NCBI GenBank assembly: GCA_018665505.1
Contig: JABJCS010000365.1
Location: 1 to 14,099, forward strand
Direction of reading: 5' to 3'
DNA length: 14,099 nt
From: Alphaproteobacteria bacterium
GTDB taxonomy: Bacteria; Pseudomonadota; Alphaproteobacteria; UBA8366
The notes under the pieces are model-generated. The model was not told where the DNA came from, did no database searches, and worked only from the letters and a program-made list of their open reading frames with translations. Both the position numbers and the translations under genes were made by a program. Positions 1 to 7,679 of this stretch are shown one piece after another. Numbering within the stretch: position 1 is the stretch's first letter; each line of letters opens with the position of its first letter.

Positions 1-2
1 GT

Positions 3-893
3 TTCGAACAAGTGGCCAACCTCCTCTGGCAGCGCCATGACGAAGACCCATTTTCCCAACCCATGCTGGAGATAGAACCACCTGGAGGATTAGCGCCTTT
101 GCCCCGGGCGATCAGCTTGCTGTCGATCGCAGGTGAACGCGACCTGAAGGGGCTGAACTTGTCGGACCGTGGCATTGCGGAGACCGGCGCCCGGATTGTT
201 CGCCTTCTCACTGCTGGGTTCTCAGGCCAACCAGCTTCTGACAGGCCTATACACGAACAATTGGCGCAGGCCTGGCGGCTGGATGATGCCGGGGCGGATA
301 TCATTCGTACGGCATTGATTCTCACAGCAGATCACGAGCTCAATACATCAGCCTTCACCGTCCGCTGCGTCGCTTCCACCCGCGCCACTCCCTACGCGGC
401 CATCGGCGCAGGACTGTGCGCATTACAAGGTCCGCGACATGGTGGCCTCACAGCACAGGTCATCGCCTTCCTCTCGGAAATCGCGGCAGCCGCTTCTCCG
501 AAGGAAGCGGTGATGGCTCGTCTCAAACGAGGTGAGCAATTGCCGGGTTTTGGACATCCGCTCTACCCGGAATCCGATCCACGCGCGACGGCTATTCTAT
601 CGACTATTGAACGCAACTGCGGTTGGATTCCGGCTCTAGATCTGGCGCATCAAATATTGGAGGCTGCGAAGGAAGCCATCGGCCTAGCGCCAAATGTCGA
701 TTTTGCCTTGGCTACTTTGGTGCGCGCGTTGTCATTCCCAGAGACCAGCCCTTTCGCGATCTTCGCTATCGGCCGAAGCGCAGGATGGTTGGCGCACGCA
801 CAAGAACAATACCGCTTACCGGAATTAATCCGGCCTCGGGCGCGCTATGTCGGGGACGAACCACAGACTGGGGTTAGCCGCCCGATCCCGTGA
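3..893 (+). CDS. Citrate synthase family protein, C-terminal part (5' end outside window)
   Basis: The frame is open to the left edge and the codons before the GTG at 12 read Phe-Glu-Gln, which fits citrate synthase folds, so I treat the GTG as internal and the gene as 5'-truncated. Numbering from that GTG (293 residues), the citrate synthase landmarks are ADHELN with His108, the PRHGG loop with His143, GFGHPLYPESDPR with His182, the NVDF motif with Asp230, and Arg255 in FAIGRSAGWLAHAQEQ. These match the oxaloacetate and acetyl-CoA binding and catalytic His/His/Asp set, so the protein looks active in condensing an acyl-CoA with a 2-oxo acid. The sequence resembles the divergent citrate-synthase-like proteins of Proteobacteria that often carry an N-terminal helix-turn-helix; whether that domain exists here is not visible. 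A true TCA gltA is less likely given the divergence. It ends at TGA 891-893, overlapping the 3' end of the opposite-strand reductase by 20 bases. Confidence 0.85.
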   Translation, partial: FEQVANLLWQRHDEDPFSQPMLEIEPPGGLAPLPRAISLLSIAGERDLKGLNLSDRGIAETGARIVRLLTAGFSGQPASDRPIHEQLAQAWRLDDAGADIIRTALILTADHELNTSAFTVRCVASTRATPYAAIGAGLCALQGPRHGGLTAQVIAFLSEIAAAASPKEAVMARLKRGEQLPGFGHPLYPESDPRATAILSTIERNCGWIPALDLAHQILEAAKEAIGLAPNVDFALATLVRALSFPETSPFAIFAIGRSAGWLAHAQEQYRLPELIRPRARYVGDEPQTGVSRPIP

Positions 894-1905
894 GTGGCTG
901 ATAGAGGCCTTTGATCTCCGCCTTTGTGCGAGCCAACGCATAGACCGTGTCGATAGTCGGTGTCGCAACGCCCGCCATCTCTCCCATTTCCCTCACCGCT
1001 CCCACAATCGGATCAAGCTCCAAGGTTCGACCTGACTGGTAGTCCTGCAGCATGGAAGTCGGTACATCGCCGAGATTACGGAAATACTCAATTCGACGCT
1101 CAATCCCTTCCACCAACGCAGTTTCATCCGCCGCCAGTTCGACGCCATATGCGGCGGCCACTGCGACGGATTCACGCATCATTTTCGCCATTGTCGCGCG
1201 GATATCCGGGTCGCTGCCCAGAACCGAGCAACTCCCTTCCGCGATGGCACTGATAGAGTTCCCGGAAAGATTACCCCACAGCTTAATCCAAAGATCTCGT
1301 CGGATATCGTCGGAGATTGGCGCATCGAAGCCGGCGCCCGTCAGAAGCTGAGAGATTACTTCCGCCCGCGCGCTCGAACCTCCGGTCGGTTCACCGAGTG
1401 CAAATTTCGCTTCCTGCCCGTGATTCTGAACAATCCCAGGTGCAGGCGACGTATTCATAACATACACGATACACCCCAACACCCGCTCGACACCGAGCCC
1501 GCTCCACGCCTTACCACCTGGATCGACCGCATCTAGATGGCGTTTTCCGCCATCGTTCGGAATTCCATGAAAGTACCAAAACGGAATGCCATTGATCATC
1601 GGAACGACGATGGTATCGGGTCCCAATAAGGGTGTGATTTGATCGATGGCACCGGGAATCGCATGTGCTTTGGCGCCAATCAGGACGACGTCTTGCGGCC
1701 CCAGTGATACAGTATCGTCGGTTGCCACAAGATCATGATGGGATTCGTAATCGAGATCGATGAGCTTGAGGCCGTTTTGCCGATACGCCGCAAGACGCTC
1801 GCCACGCGCGATAAGGACCGGCGCTTGGCCCGCCCGAGCCAACCGTCCAGCCACAAAGCCAGCTACCGCACCCACACCGAATATCGCAATTTTCATTCGC
1901 CGCAT
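874..1905 (-). CDS. Ketopantoate reductase (ApbA/PanE) family dehydrogenase, last gene of the aap operon
   Basis: This is a 343-residue NAD(P)-dependent 2-oxo acid reductase of the PanE/ApbA fold. The N-terminus has beta1 and the dinucleotide loop (IAIFGVGAVAG, about 6-16), then NGIP at 105-108, the catalytic-type Lys208 in DLWIKLWGN with Asn212 and Asn216, and the C-terminal TSMLQD (Ser284, Asp288) and LELD (Glu296) motifs that bind ketopantoate in PanE. It is some 40 residues longer than classical PanE, with an insertion around 110-140 after the NGIPFWYF segment, as in the ketopantoate-reductase-like group I associate with catabolic operons. The start is six bases after the aapP stop, so it is almost certainly co-transcribed with the amino-acid transporter. 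A second ATG three codons in (1896) begins MKIAIFG and could be the real start; neither has a strong Shine-Dalgarno sequence. The family call is firm, the pantothenate role is not: linkage to aap suggests a 2-oxo acid from amino-acid metabolism (inference). Confidence 0.88.
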   Translation of the reverse strand: MRRMKIAIFGVGAVAGFVAGRLARAGQAPVLIARGERLAAYRQNGLKLIDLDYESHHDLVATDDTVSLGPQDVVLIGAKAHAIPGAIDQITPLLGPDTIVVPMINGIPFWYFHGIPNDGGKRHLDAVDPGGKAWSGLGVERVLGCIVYVMNTSPAPGIVQNHGQEAKFALGEPTGGSSARAEVISQLLTGAGFDAPISDDIRRDLWIKLWGNLSGNSISAIAEGSCSVLGSDPDIRATMAKMMRESVAVAAAYGVELAADETALVEGIERRIEYFRNLGDVPTSMLQDYQSGRTLELDPIVGAVREMGEMAGVATPTIDTVYALARTKAEIKGLYQPLTGSGG

Positions 1906-1911
1906 GGACCG

Positions 1912-2700
1912 CTAGTGCGACAGAATTTGGCTGAGGAAAAGTTTCGTGCGATCCGATTGCGGATTGCCGAAGAATTCTTCCGGCTCATTCTGCTCCACGA
2001 CCTGGCCGTCATCCATGAAGATCACCCGGTGCGCAACTTGACGGGCAAAGCCCATCTCGTGGGTCACCACCAACATCGTCATACCGGTCTCCGCGAGATC
2101 GACCATCACGTCGAGCACCTCTTTGATCATTTCCGGATCGAGGGCCGATGTGGGTTCATCGAACAACATGATCTTCGGCCTCATACAAAGAGAGCGCGCG
2201 ATGGCGACACGTTGTTGCTGACCGCCGGACAATTGCCCTGGAAACTTTAGGGCCTGCTCCGGAATTTTAACCCGCGTGAGATATTCCATCGCAATTTCTT
2301 CGGCTTCCGCCTTCGGCGTCTTGCGAACCCAAATCGGTGCCAGGGTACAATTCTCTAAGACCGTCAGATGCGGAAACAAATTGAAGTGCTGGAACACCAT
2401 GCCGACTTCCCGGCGCACACTATCAATCTGCTTGAGATCGTCCGTCAGCTCTATCTCGTCAACGATGATCGAGCCCTGTTGGTGCTCTTCCAGCCGGTTA
2501 ATGCAGCGGATCAAAGTCGATTTACCGGAGCCCGACGGCCCGCAAATTACGATCCGTTCGCCGCGATAAACCGTCAGATCAATATCGCGCAGCACGTGGA
2601 ACTGACCGAACCATTTGTTCATGCCATTGATTTGGATGACCGGCTCATCCGAGAGTTCGGAGACGCTCGGCGCGCGCACTTCGCTGGTGTTTTCACTCAT
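1912..2700 (-). CDS. aapP: General L-amino acid ABC transporter, ATP-binding subunit AapP
   Basis: This 262-residue cytoplasmic ATPase powers amino-acid import through AapQM. All nucleotide-binding motifs are present: Walker [10 protein letters not shown] (54-62), Q-loop Gln104 in [10 protein letters not shown], signature [15 protein letters not shown] (157-171), Walker [15 protein letters not shown] with catalytic Glu182, and switch His214 in VVTHEMGFA. The [16 protein letters not shown] and VTHEMGFAR stretches are typical of the polar amino acid (GlnQ/AapP) class. A short Ser/Glu-rich N-terminal extension of about 20 residues precedes the domain. A GAGGAGAA ribosome binding site (2706-2713) lies just inside the gap to aapM, whose stop is 15 bases upstream. 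Position and sequence leave little doubt about the role; the substrate range (broad L-amino acids) is inferred from the Aap family. Confidence 0.95.
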   Translation of the reverse strand: MSENTSEVRAPSVSELSDEPVIQINGMNKWFGQFHVLRDIDLTVYRGERIVICGPSGSGKSTLIRCINRLEEHQQGSIIVDEIELTDDLKQIDSVRREVGMVFQHFNLFPHLTVLENCTLAPIWVRKTPKAEAEEIAMEYLTRVKIPEQALKFPGQLSGGQQQRVAIARSLCMRPKIMLFDEPTSALDPEMIKEVLDVMVDLAETGMTMLVVTHEMGFARQVAHRVIFMDDGQVVEQNEPEEFFGNPQSDRTKLFLSQILSH

Positions 2701-2715
2701 GTGATTTCTCCTCGC

Positions 2716-3843
2716 TCAACGGTGACCGGTATCGAGCTTACGCTCGAGCCAGAGGCTGTATCGCGACATGCTGAAACAGAAGACAAAATATATGACGGCA
2801 ACAAAGATATAAGCTTCGTGCTCGAGCCCAAGCCATTTCGCATCGGTCACCGACGCCTTGGCGACGAGCAACAGATCGAAGAGCCCAATGATTGAAACGA
2901 GGGCCGTGTCCTTAAAGAGGCCAATAAACGTATTGACGATCCCTGGGATAACGATCTTCAGCGCCTGCGGCAAAATGATCAGTCGCATACTTTGCCAATA
3001 ATTCAGTCCAAGTGCCTGTGCAGCCTCGTTCTGTCCTTTCGGCAAGGCCTGCAACCCGCCGCGAACGACTTCCGCCATATAGGCGGATGAGAACATCGTG
3101 AACCCGATCAAGGCGCGCATCAGTTCGTTGAAGTTGACGCCTTCCGGTGCGAAGAGCGGCAACATGAAAGACGCCATAAACAGGACCGTTATCAACGGCA
3201 CCGCCCGCCACAGCTCGATGAAGGCGATACAGATCGTCCTGATAATCGGCATTTCGGAGCGCCGCCCGAGCGCCAATAGAATACCCAACGGCAAAGAGAA
3301 CAAGATCGCGACGGATGCCAACACTAAGGTCAACGCTAATCCGCCCCATTTATCCGTCGGTACAATTGGCAATCCGAAGGCGCCGTACATCAGCACATAA
3401 GCAATGATCGGGAAGATGGCGACAATAAAGACCGCGGCATATGCTCTACCGGGGACCCGGTCCGACAATATTGGAAGCAAGTTCAGACAGAACAAGACAA
3501 AAGTCAGATTTACCCGCCAACGCTCTGCTTCCGGATAGAAACCGTAGATGAACTGCCCGAACCTATTGGGAATAATGGCCCAACATGCACCTTCGATTCC
3601 CTTGCAATCCAGATTACTATTTCCGGTCCAAACCGATGACAGGAACACCCAATCGATCAACGGCGGTAGAACCGAATACAAGAGATAAAGACTCAATATG
3701 GTCAAAAAGGCGTTCAGTGGAGAAGAAAATAGGTTCTCACGAAGCCATCCTATAACACCTGCTGTTGAAAGCGGCGGCGGGGCTTGCGGAATGTGTTTCT
3801 CACGAACGAACACACGGTTAGGAAGGTTTGTTGTATCGCTCAT
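2716..3843 (-). CDS. aapM: General L-amino acid ABC transporter, permease subunit AapM
   Basis: This 375-residue inner-membrane permease pairs with AapQ to form the translocation channel. Strongly hydrophobic stretches lie near residues 44-68, 112-128, 134-155, 168-193, 203-232, 242-262 and 344-362. The conserved EAA loop that contacts the ATPase is at about 273-296 (EAAQALGLNYWQSMRL followed by IILPQALKIVIP). The first 200 residues carry an additional hydrophobic domain with a Cys-containing periplasmic segment (about 70-105). That extra domain is characteristic of AapM/BztC and longer than the roughly 220-residue minimal HisM/GlnP permeases. The start codon is four bases after the aapQ stop, and the GAGAGG ribosome binding site overlaps the end of aapQ, implying translational coupling and near equal amounts of the two permeases. 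Confidence 0.94.
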   Translation of the reverse strand: MSDTTNLPNRVFVREKHIPQAPPPLSTAGVIGWLRENLFSSPLNAFLTILSLYLLYSVLPPLIDWVFLSSVWTGNSNLDCKGIEGACWAIIPNRFGQFIYGFYPEAERWRVNLTFVLFCLNLLPILSDRVPGRAYAAVFIVAIFPIIAYVLMYGAFGLPIVPTDKWGGLALTLVLASVAILFSLPLGILLALGRRSEMPIIRTICIAFIELWRAVPLITVLFMASFMLPLFAPEGVNFNELMRALIGFTMFSSAYMAEVVRGGLQALPKGQNEAAQALGLNYWQSMRLIILPQALKIVIPGIVNTFIGLFKDTALVSIIGLFDLLLVAKASVTDAKWLGLEHEAYIFVAVIYFVFCFSMSRYSLWLERKLDTGHR

Positions 3844-3847
3844 GGCA

Positions 3848-5047
3848 TCACCTCTCCACCAGCGAGATTTGTCTGTTATACCAGTTCATATATAGCGAGA
3901 TCAGCAGGCTGAAGGTCAGATAGACCAACATACACATCGCGATAATCTCCAATGCCTGGCCGGTCTGATTGAGCGATATACCGCCGAAGACGTTGAACAG
4001 GTCAGCATAGCCAATGGCGATGCCAAGCGAAGAATTCTTGGTCAGATTGAGATACTGACTGATCAGCGGCGGAACGATGACACGCAGCGCCTGCGGAATG
4101 ATTACAAGTCGCAAGGTCGGCCCTTGGCGTAAGCCCAAAGCATGCGCCGCCTCCGATTGACCGTGAGCAATCGCCAAAATTCCAGACCGCACAATCTCGG
4201 CGATAAATGCCGAAGTGTAGATCGTCAACGCGGCTAAGGCAGAGAACAGTTCAATCGGTATTTCCAACCCACCCGTGAACCGAAACCGACCCAACGTCGC
4301 ATATTCCCAAGTCAACGGGAACCCGAGAACCGCGGATACGAGAAGCGGAAAACCGATAAGAATAGCAAGAGCCGTCCAAAGAACAGGAAACTGCTGGCCG
4401 GTCGCTTCTTGCCGTTTACGCGCCCAGCCTTTTATGTATCCGATCGCCGCAATCGCAATGAAGACAGAAATCACTACATATATAAATCCGGATTCGGGTA
4501 CTGGGTTCGGGCCTGTGAGGCCACGGTTGTGGATATAGAAGGTATCGAGAATTGGAAAGGACTCGCGCACCAGCGGCAAGGATTGGAACACCGCGAAATG
4601 CCAGAACAAAAACTGCAGCAGCAATGGCACGTTTCTAATCGTCTCGATATAAACCCCAACAAGCCGAGATATCAGCCAGTTCTTGGACAATCTCAATACG
4701 CCGAGAACAAATCCGATGATCGTTGCCAGAACAATCCCCATTATCGAAATCAGGAATGTGTTGAGCAGGCCAACGACAAAAACCGCACCGTGTGTCGATC
4801 CGCCTTCGACCGAGTACGGAATCAAGGTCAACGGAATTTCAAAACCTGCAGGATTGTCAAGAAAATCGAAGCCGGCCTTAATGCCGCGCTTCTCGAGATT
4901 CTGCATCGTATTTAAAACGATGAAGACGATTACGCCGGCCAGCGCGAGAACGAACGCCGCCTGAAAAATGAATGCTCGTACTTTGGGATCGTACCACCAG
5001 CGAATACCACCGGTACCGCTCCCGCCCTCTTTTACATCAACCGCCAT
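3848..5047 (-). CDS. aapQ: General L-amino acid ABC transporter, permease subunit AapQ
   Basis: This is a 399-residue inner-membrane permease. A hydrophilic N-terminus of about 24 residues is followed by a first membrane helix at about 25-47, then a periplasmic loop. The transporter domain comes next, with hydrophobic stretches around 88-118, 140-157, 187-206, 222-243, 265-286 and 365-388. The conserved motif IETIRNVPLLLQFLFWH (134-150) and the EAA loop (299-318, EAAHALGLRQGPTLRLVIIP) identify the His/Glu/Gln/Arg/opine permease family, and the length and split layout match AapQ/BztB. A purine-rich AAGAGTGGGGG precedes the ATG by six bases. The gene is 131 bases downstream of aapJ, separated by a hairpin-forming spacer, while the following aapM is tightly coupled. 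Confidence 0.94.
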   Translation of the reverse strand: MAVDVKEGGSGTGGIRWWYDPKVRAFIFQAAFVLALAGVIVFIVLNTMQNLEKRGIKAGFDFLDNPAGFEIPLTLIPYSVEGGSTHGAVFVVGLLNTFLISIMGIVLATIIGFVLGVLRLSKNWLISRLVGVYIETIRNVPLLLQFLFWHFAVFQSLPLVRESFPILDTFYIHNRGLTGPNPVPESGFIYVVISVFIAIAAIGYIKGWARKRQEATGQQFPVLWTALAILIGFPLLVSAVLGFPLTWEYATLGRFRFTGGLEIPIELFSALAALTIYTSAFIAEIVRSGILAIAHGQSEAAHALGLRQGPTLRLVIIPQALRVIVPPLISQYLNLTKNSSLGIAIGYADLFNVFGGISLNQTGQALEIIAMCMLVYLTFSLLISLYMNWYNRQISLVER

Positions 5048-5110
5048 GCCGAGCCCCCACTCTTAATCAATTGCAGCGCGGAAGTTTTACTTTTCTTATT
5101 GGAACGCATC

Positions 5111-5141
5111 GCCCGACCTGCCGCAATGCGACGGGCCGGGC
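5111..5141 (-). promoter_or_regulatory. Intercistronic hairpin between aapJ and aapQ
   Basis: The aapJ-aapQ spacer (5048-5178) contains a near-perfect inverted repeat. On the transcribed (minus) strand a 14-base left arm starting GCCCGGCCCG pairs with a right arm ending GTCGGGC around a three-base loop. There are two G-U wobbles and one C-A mismatch, with a GCCCG/CGGGC base. No run of U follows, so it is not a canonical intrinsic terminator. By analogy with other binding-protein-first transporter operons, such a structure could protect the 3' end of the aapJ message or attenuate read-through so that the periplasmic protein exceeds the membrane subunits. The structure is seen in the sequence; the role is inferred. 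Confidence 0.55.
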
Positions 5142-5178
5142 GTGTGTGTTCGTTTGCCGAATTAAATCAGCTTTCGGA

Positions 5179-6204
5179 TCAACGGAACGGAGCTGCGTAG
5201 ATGATGCCGCCCTTAGTCCAAAGATTGTTCACGCCGCGATCGAGACCGATCGGCGTGTTCGGGCCGATATGACGATCATAGATCTCGCCATAGTTACCGA
5301 CCGCTTTAATGACCTGATAGGCCCAATCCTTGTTTAGGCCGAGGAAGCTACCGAAGTCGCCTTCTTCGCCGAGGAGACGTTTGATCTCCGGATTGTCAGA
5401 GGATTTCATTTGATCGACATTGCCTTGCGTCACACCGAGTTCTTCCGCGACGACCAACGCATTGCGAACCCAACGCGCGATATCACCCCAAGTGTTATCT
5501 CCGTGGCGCACGACCGGGCCGAGCGGCTCTTTCGAGATAATTTCCGGCAGGACCATATGCGCATCTGGGTCTTTCAGAACCGAACGTTGTGCTGCAAGAC
5601 CGGAGCGATCCGTCGTGTAAACGTCGCAACGATTTGCCGCATAGTTCTGACGGGCTTCCGCGGCGTCTTCGACAACGACGGATTTGAACTTCATCTTATT
5701 CGCACGGAAGTAATCCGCGAGATTGAGCTCGGTCGTCGTACCGGTCTGGATGCAGACCGAAGCGTCGTTGAGTTCCTTGGCGCTCTTCACACCGAGGTCT
5801 TTGCGAGCGATAAAGCCCTGACCATCGTAATATGTGACACCGACGAATTCGAAGCCGAGATTCACATCACGTTTGAATGTCCACGTCGTATTGCGGGACA
5901 GAATATCGATCTCGCCAGATTGCAATGCCGGGAACCGGGTCTTACCGGTCAACGGCTTATAAGTGACCTTATCAGGATCGGCAAAAACCGCCGCACTCAT
6001 TGCACGGCAATAGTCGACGTCAAAACCTTTGAAGACACCCTTATCATCAGGCGCTGCGAAGCCGGCAAGACCTGTATTAACACCGCAGACCAGCTGCCCT
6101 CGTTTTTTAACACTATCTAATGTCGGGCTAGCCGCAGCGGCAGAACCCGCCGTGACCGCAACCGCCGCAACCGCGCCAAGCGCGGAAAGCACGAAACGAT
6201 TCAT
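5179..6204 (-). CDS. aapJ: General L-amino acid ABC transporter, periplasmic substrate-binding protein AapJ
   Basis: This 341-residue solute-binding protein captures L-amino acids in the periplasm and delivers them to AapQM. A Sec signal peptide spans residues 1 to about 25 (MNRF, then an Ala/Val-rich core ending in SAAAA), with cleavage expected just before SPTLD. The mature protein begins with SVKKRGQLVCGV and carries the family-3 binding-protein signature GFDVDYCRAMSAAV (60-73), then LQSGEIDIL (94-102) and TWTFKRD. The length and motifs match AapJ/BztA rather than the shorter (about 260-residue) His or Gln binding proteins. AGGGAG lies nine bases upstream of the ATG, a good ribosome binding site. 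This is the first gene of the operon, and its upstream region holds repeated motifs that may be an operator. Confidence 0.95.
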   Translation of the reverse strand: MNRFVLSALGAVAAVAVTAGSAAAASPTLDSVKKRGQLVCGVNTGLAGFAAPDDKGVFKGFDVDYCRAMSAAVFADPDKVTYKPLTGKTRFPALQSGEIDILSRNTTWTFKRDVNLGFEFVGVTYYDGQGFIARKDLGVKSAKELNDASVCIQTGTTTELNLADYFRANKMKFKSVVVEDAAEARQNYAANRCDVYTTDRSGLAAQRSVLKDPDAHMVLPEIISKEPLGPVVRHGDNTWGDIARWVRNALVVAEELGVTQGNVDQMKSSDNPEIKRLLGEEGDFGSFLGLNKDWAYQVIKAVGNYGEIYDRHIGPNTPIGLDRGVNNLWTKGGIIYAAPFR

Positions 6205-6230
6205 TATTTGAACTCCCTATTTACTTTTCC

Positions 6231-6298
6231 CGTTCCTACGAACGATGAACACCGAACGATAATTCTATCGGTATCGCTAGTTTCCGAAAAAAAACGAT
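6231..6298. promoter_or_regulatory. Putative operator/promoter region upstream of aapJ
   Basis: The 228-base region between the divergent aapJ and serine hydrolase genes has a cluster of related motifs on the aapJ side. CGAACGAT occurs exactly at 6239-6246 and 6253-6260 (14 bases apart), AACGAT again at 6293-6298, and CGTTC at 6231-6235 forms an inverted pair with GAACG at 6240-6244. ACCGA (6251-6255) and TCGGT (6268-6272) form a further dyad. On the minus strand a TAGAAT hexamer (plus 6262-6267) inside this dyad could be a -10 element, but no good -35 is visible. Repetition at fixed spacing suggests a transcription factor site for the transporter operon; the factor cannot be named. Confidence 0.35.
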
Positions 6299-6432
6299 AA
6301 CACGGTGATTTCATCCGTCACAAGGCTGTCGCGCCATCAGGACTGCGCAATTACGGTTAATGGCATTCTACGTATCAATGAGTTAGTTTTAGACCCAACA
6401 CGCAACTGAATGCGGCAAAGAGGCAAAATAGA

Positions 6433-7551
6433 ATGAATGACTCTGGACCGAAAACTTGGTCGGACGCTACGTGGGATGTGATTGACCCGAGCATCGTCAG
6501 CATGGATTCCGAAGCCCTTGCGGCAACCGTCGAGTTTCACCGCGACGAGGAAGCCGACGCGGACCGCAGTTTATCCAAAGGTCTTCTGTCCGTGGCGGGT
6601 AACGCTGAGCCCGAACAATGGGCAGGCCTCTTGGGCCCGACAAAACCACGCGGCGATCCTAACGGTTTGGTGCTACGTCACGGGAAGCTCGCCGCATCTT
6701 GGGGCGATACGGAACGCGTCGACATGACCTTCAGCGCGACGAAAAGTTATCTCGGCGTCCTTACTGGGTTCGCCGTAGAGAAAGGGTTGATCAAGAACAT
6801 CGATGAACCGATGCGAAATTACGCCCTCGATGACGGGTTCGAATCGACGCAGAACCGCGACATCACCTGGCGTCATCTCCTGCAGCAAGCCAGCGAATGG
6901 GAAGGCACGTTGTGGGACAAACCCGACCTGGTCGACCGAAACAGAGTCGTCGGTGCCGGTGCGGACAATTCGAAGAAAGGCACGCACCGTGATCTGCAAA
7001 AACCCGGTACGTTTTACGAATACAACGACGTACGGGTGAACCGGCTGGCCTTATCCTTGATGCAGGTCTTCCGTCGGCCGCTGCCTGAAGTGCTGAAGGA
7101 ATCCATCATGGATCCCATTGGTGCCAGCGATACCTGGGAATGGCACGGTTACGAGAATTCATGGGTGGAAATCGACGGCAAGCAAATGCAATCGGTCCCA
7201 GGTGGCGCGCATTGGGGCGGCGGATTGTGGATTTCCAGCCGCGATCACGCACGGTTCGGATCGCTCATTCTCAATCATGGACGATGGGGCAGTCAGCGGA
7301 TCATGGGCGAAGGTTGGGTCGACGCTCTGTGCGAGCCATCTCCGTGTAATCCCAATTACGGTTTTATGTGGTGGCTCAACACCGGGCGCACTCTCTTTCC
7401 AAGCGCTCCGGCATCCAGTTTCTTCGCCCTAGGTGCGGGTCAGAACATCGTCTGGCTCGACCGCGAACTTGATCTCGTCGCCGTTTTCCGTTGGATCAAA
7501 CAAAAAAGCACGGACGGCCTGATCGGCAAGGTCATGGAAGCTATAAAATAG
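6433..7551 (+). CDS. SxxK serine hydrolase, class C beta-lactamase / esterase related
   Basis: This 372-residue protein of the penicillin-binding-protein-like hydrolase fold has the nucleophile motif SATK (Ser101, Lys104) at the start of a hydrophobic helix. The second motif is Tyr197-Asn198-Asp199 in YEYNDVRVN, where the Tyr is the expected general base. A C-terminal GAGQN (334-338) sits on the last core strand in place of the KTG/HxG motif, and HWGGGLWISSRDHARFG (260-276) is typical of the beta-lactamase-related family. No signal peptide is present (MNDSGPKTW start), so unlike true beta-lactamases it should act in the cytoplasm, perhaps as an amide or ester hydrolase. The ATG follows AGAGG at a suitable distance. 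It is divergent from aapJ and could share regulation, but that is only positional. A specific substrate cannot be assigned; an antibiotic-resistance role is unlikely. Confidence 0.85.
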   Translation: MNDSGPKTWSDATWDVIDPSIVSMDSEALAATVEFHRDEEADADRSLSKGLLSVAGNAEPEQWAGLLGPTKPRGDPNGLVLRHGKLAASWGDTERVDMTFSATKSYLGVLTGFAVEKGLIKNIDEPMRNYALDDGFESTQNRDITWRHLLQQASEWEGTLWDKPDLVDRNRVVGAGADNSKKGTHRDLQKPGTFYEYNDVRVNRLALSLMQVFRRPLPEVLKESIMDPIGASDTWEWHGYENSWVEIDGKQMQSVPGGAHWGGGLWISSRDHARFGSLILNHGRWGSQRIMGEGWVDALCEPSPCNPNYGFMWWLNTGRTLFPSAPASSFFALGAGQNIVWLDRELDLVAVFRWIKQKSTDGLIGKVMEAIK

Positions 7552-7604
7552 TCGTCGTCCACCTGAACACATAGCATTGCCAAGTCGCCCTTTCAGAGGA
7601 TTTA

Positions 7605-7661
7605 ATGACAGCGCCTCGTTCGTACGCGGCATCGAATTTGCACTTGAAACCACAAAATTGA
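7605..7661 (+). CDS. Possible 18-codon leader ORF before the DUF2336 gene
   Basis: In the 128-base gap between the serine hydrolase and the DUF2336 gene, an ATG at 7605 preceded by AGAGGA (7595-7600) opens a frame of 18 codons (MTAPRSYAASNLHLKPQN) that stops at TGA 7659-7661. The stop is 18 bases before the next ATG. The ribosome binding site is better spaced than the AAGG in front of the DUF2336 gene itself, so translation here might feed ribosomes to it. No family can be recognised and a chance ORF of this size is common, so this is a weak call. The rest of the gap shows no clear terminator or promoter. Confidence 0.15.
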   Translation: MTAPRSYAASNLHLKPQN

Positions 7662-7679
7662 TCAAGGCGATATACGAAA

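Noticed and set aside
1735..2895. Antisense plus-strand frames over the reductase, aapP and aapM genes
   Set aside because: They overlap genes with complete functional motifs and encode low-complexity, unrecognisable products.
5410..6120. A 236-codon open frame on the plus strand, antisense to aapJ
   Set aside because: It lies wholly inside a clear aapJ gene, has no recognisable domain or signal, and is explained by codon bias of the coding strand being mirrored.
6205..6245. A GGAAC followed by GTT on the minus strand resembling an alphaproteobacterial general stress (EcfG) promoter before aapJ
   Set aside because: The spacing is off by one or more, the GTT falls inside the ribosome binding site region, and the site would be too close to the ATG.
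6433..7551. Antibiotic-resistance beta-lactamase
   Set aside because: The SxxK motif is present but there is no signal peptide and the second and third motifs differ from true class C enzymes.
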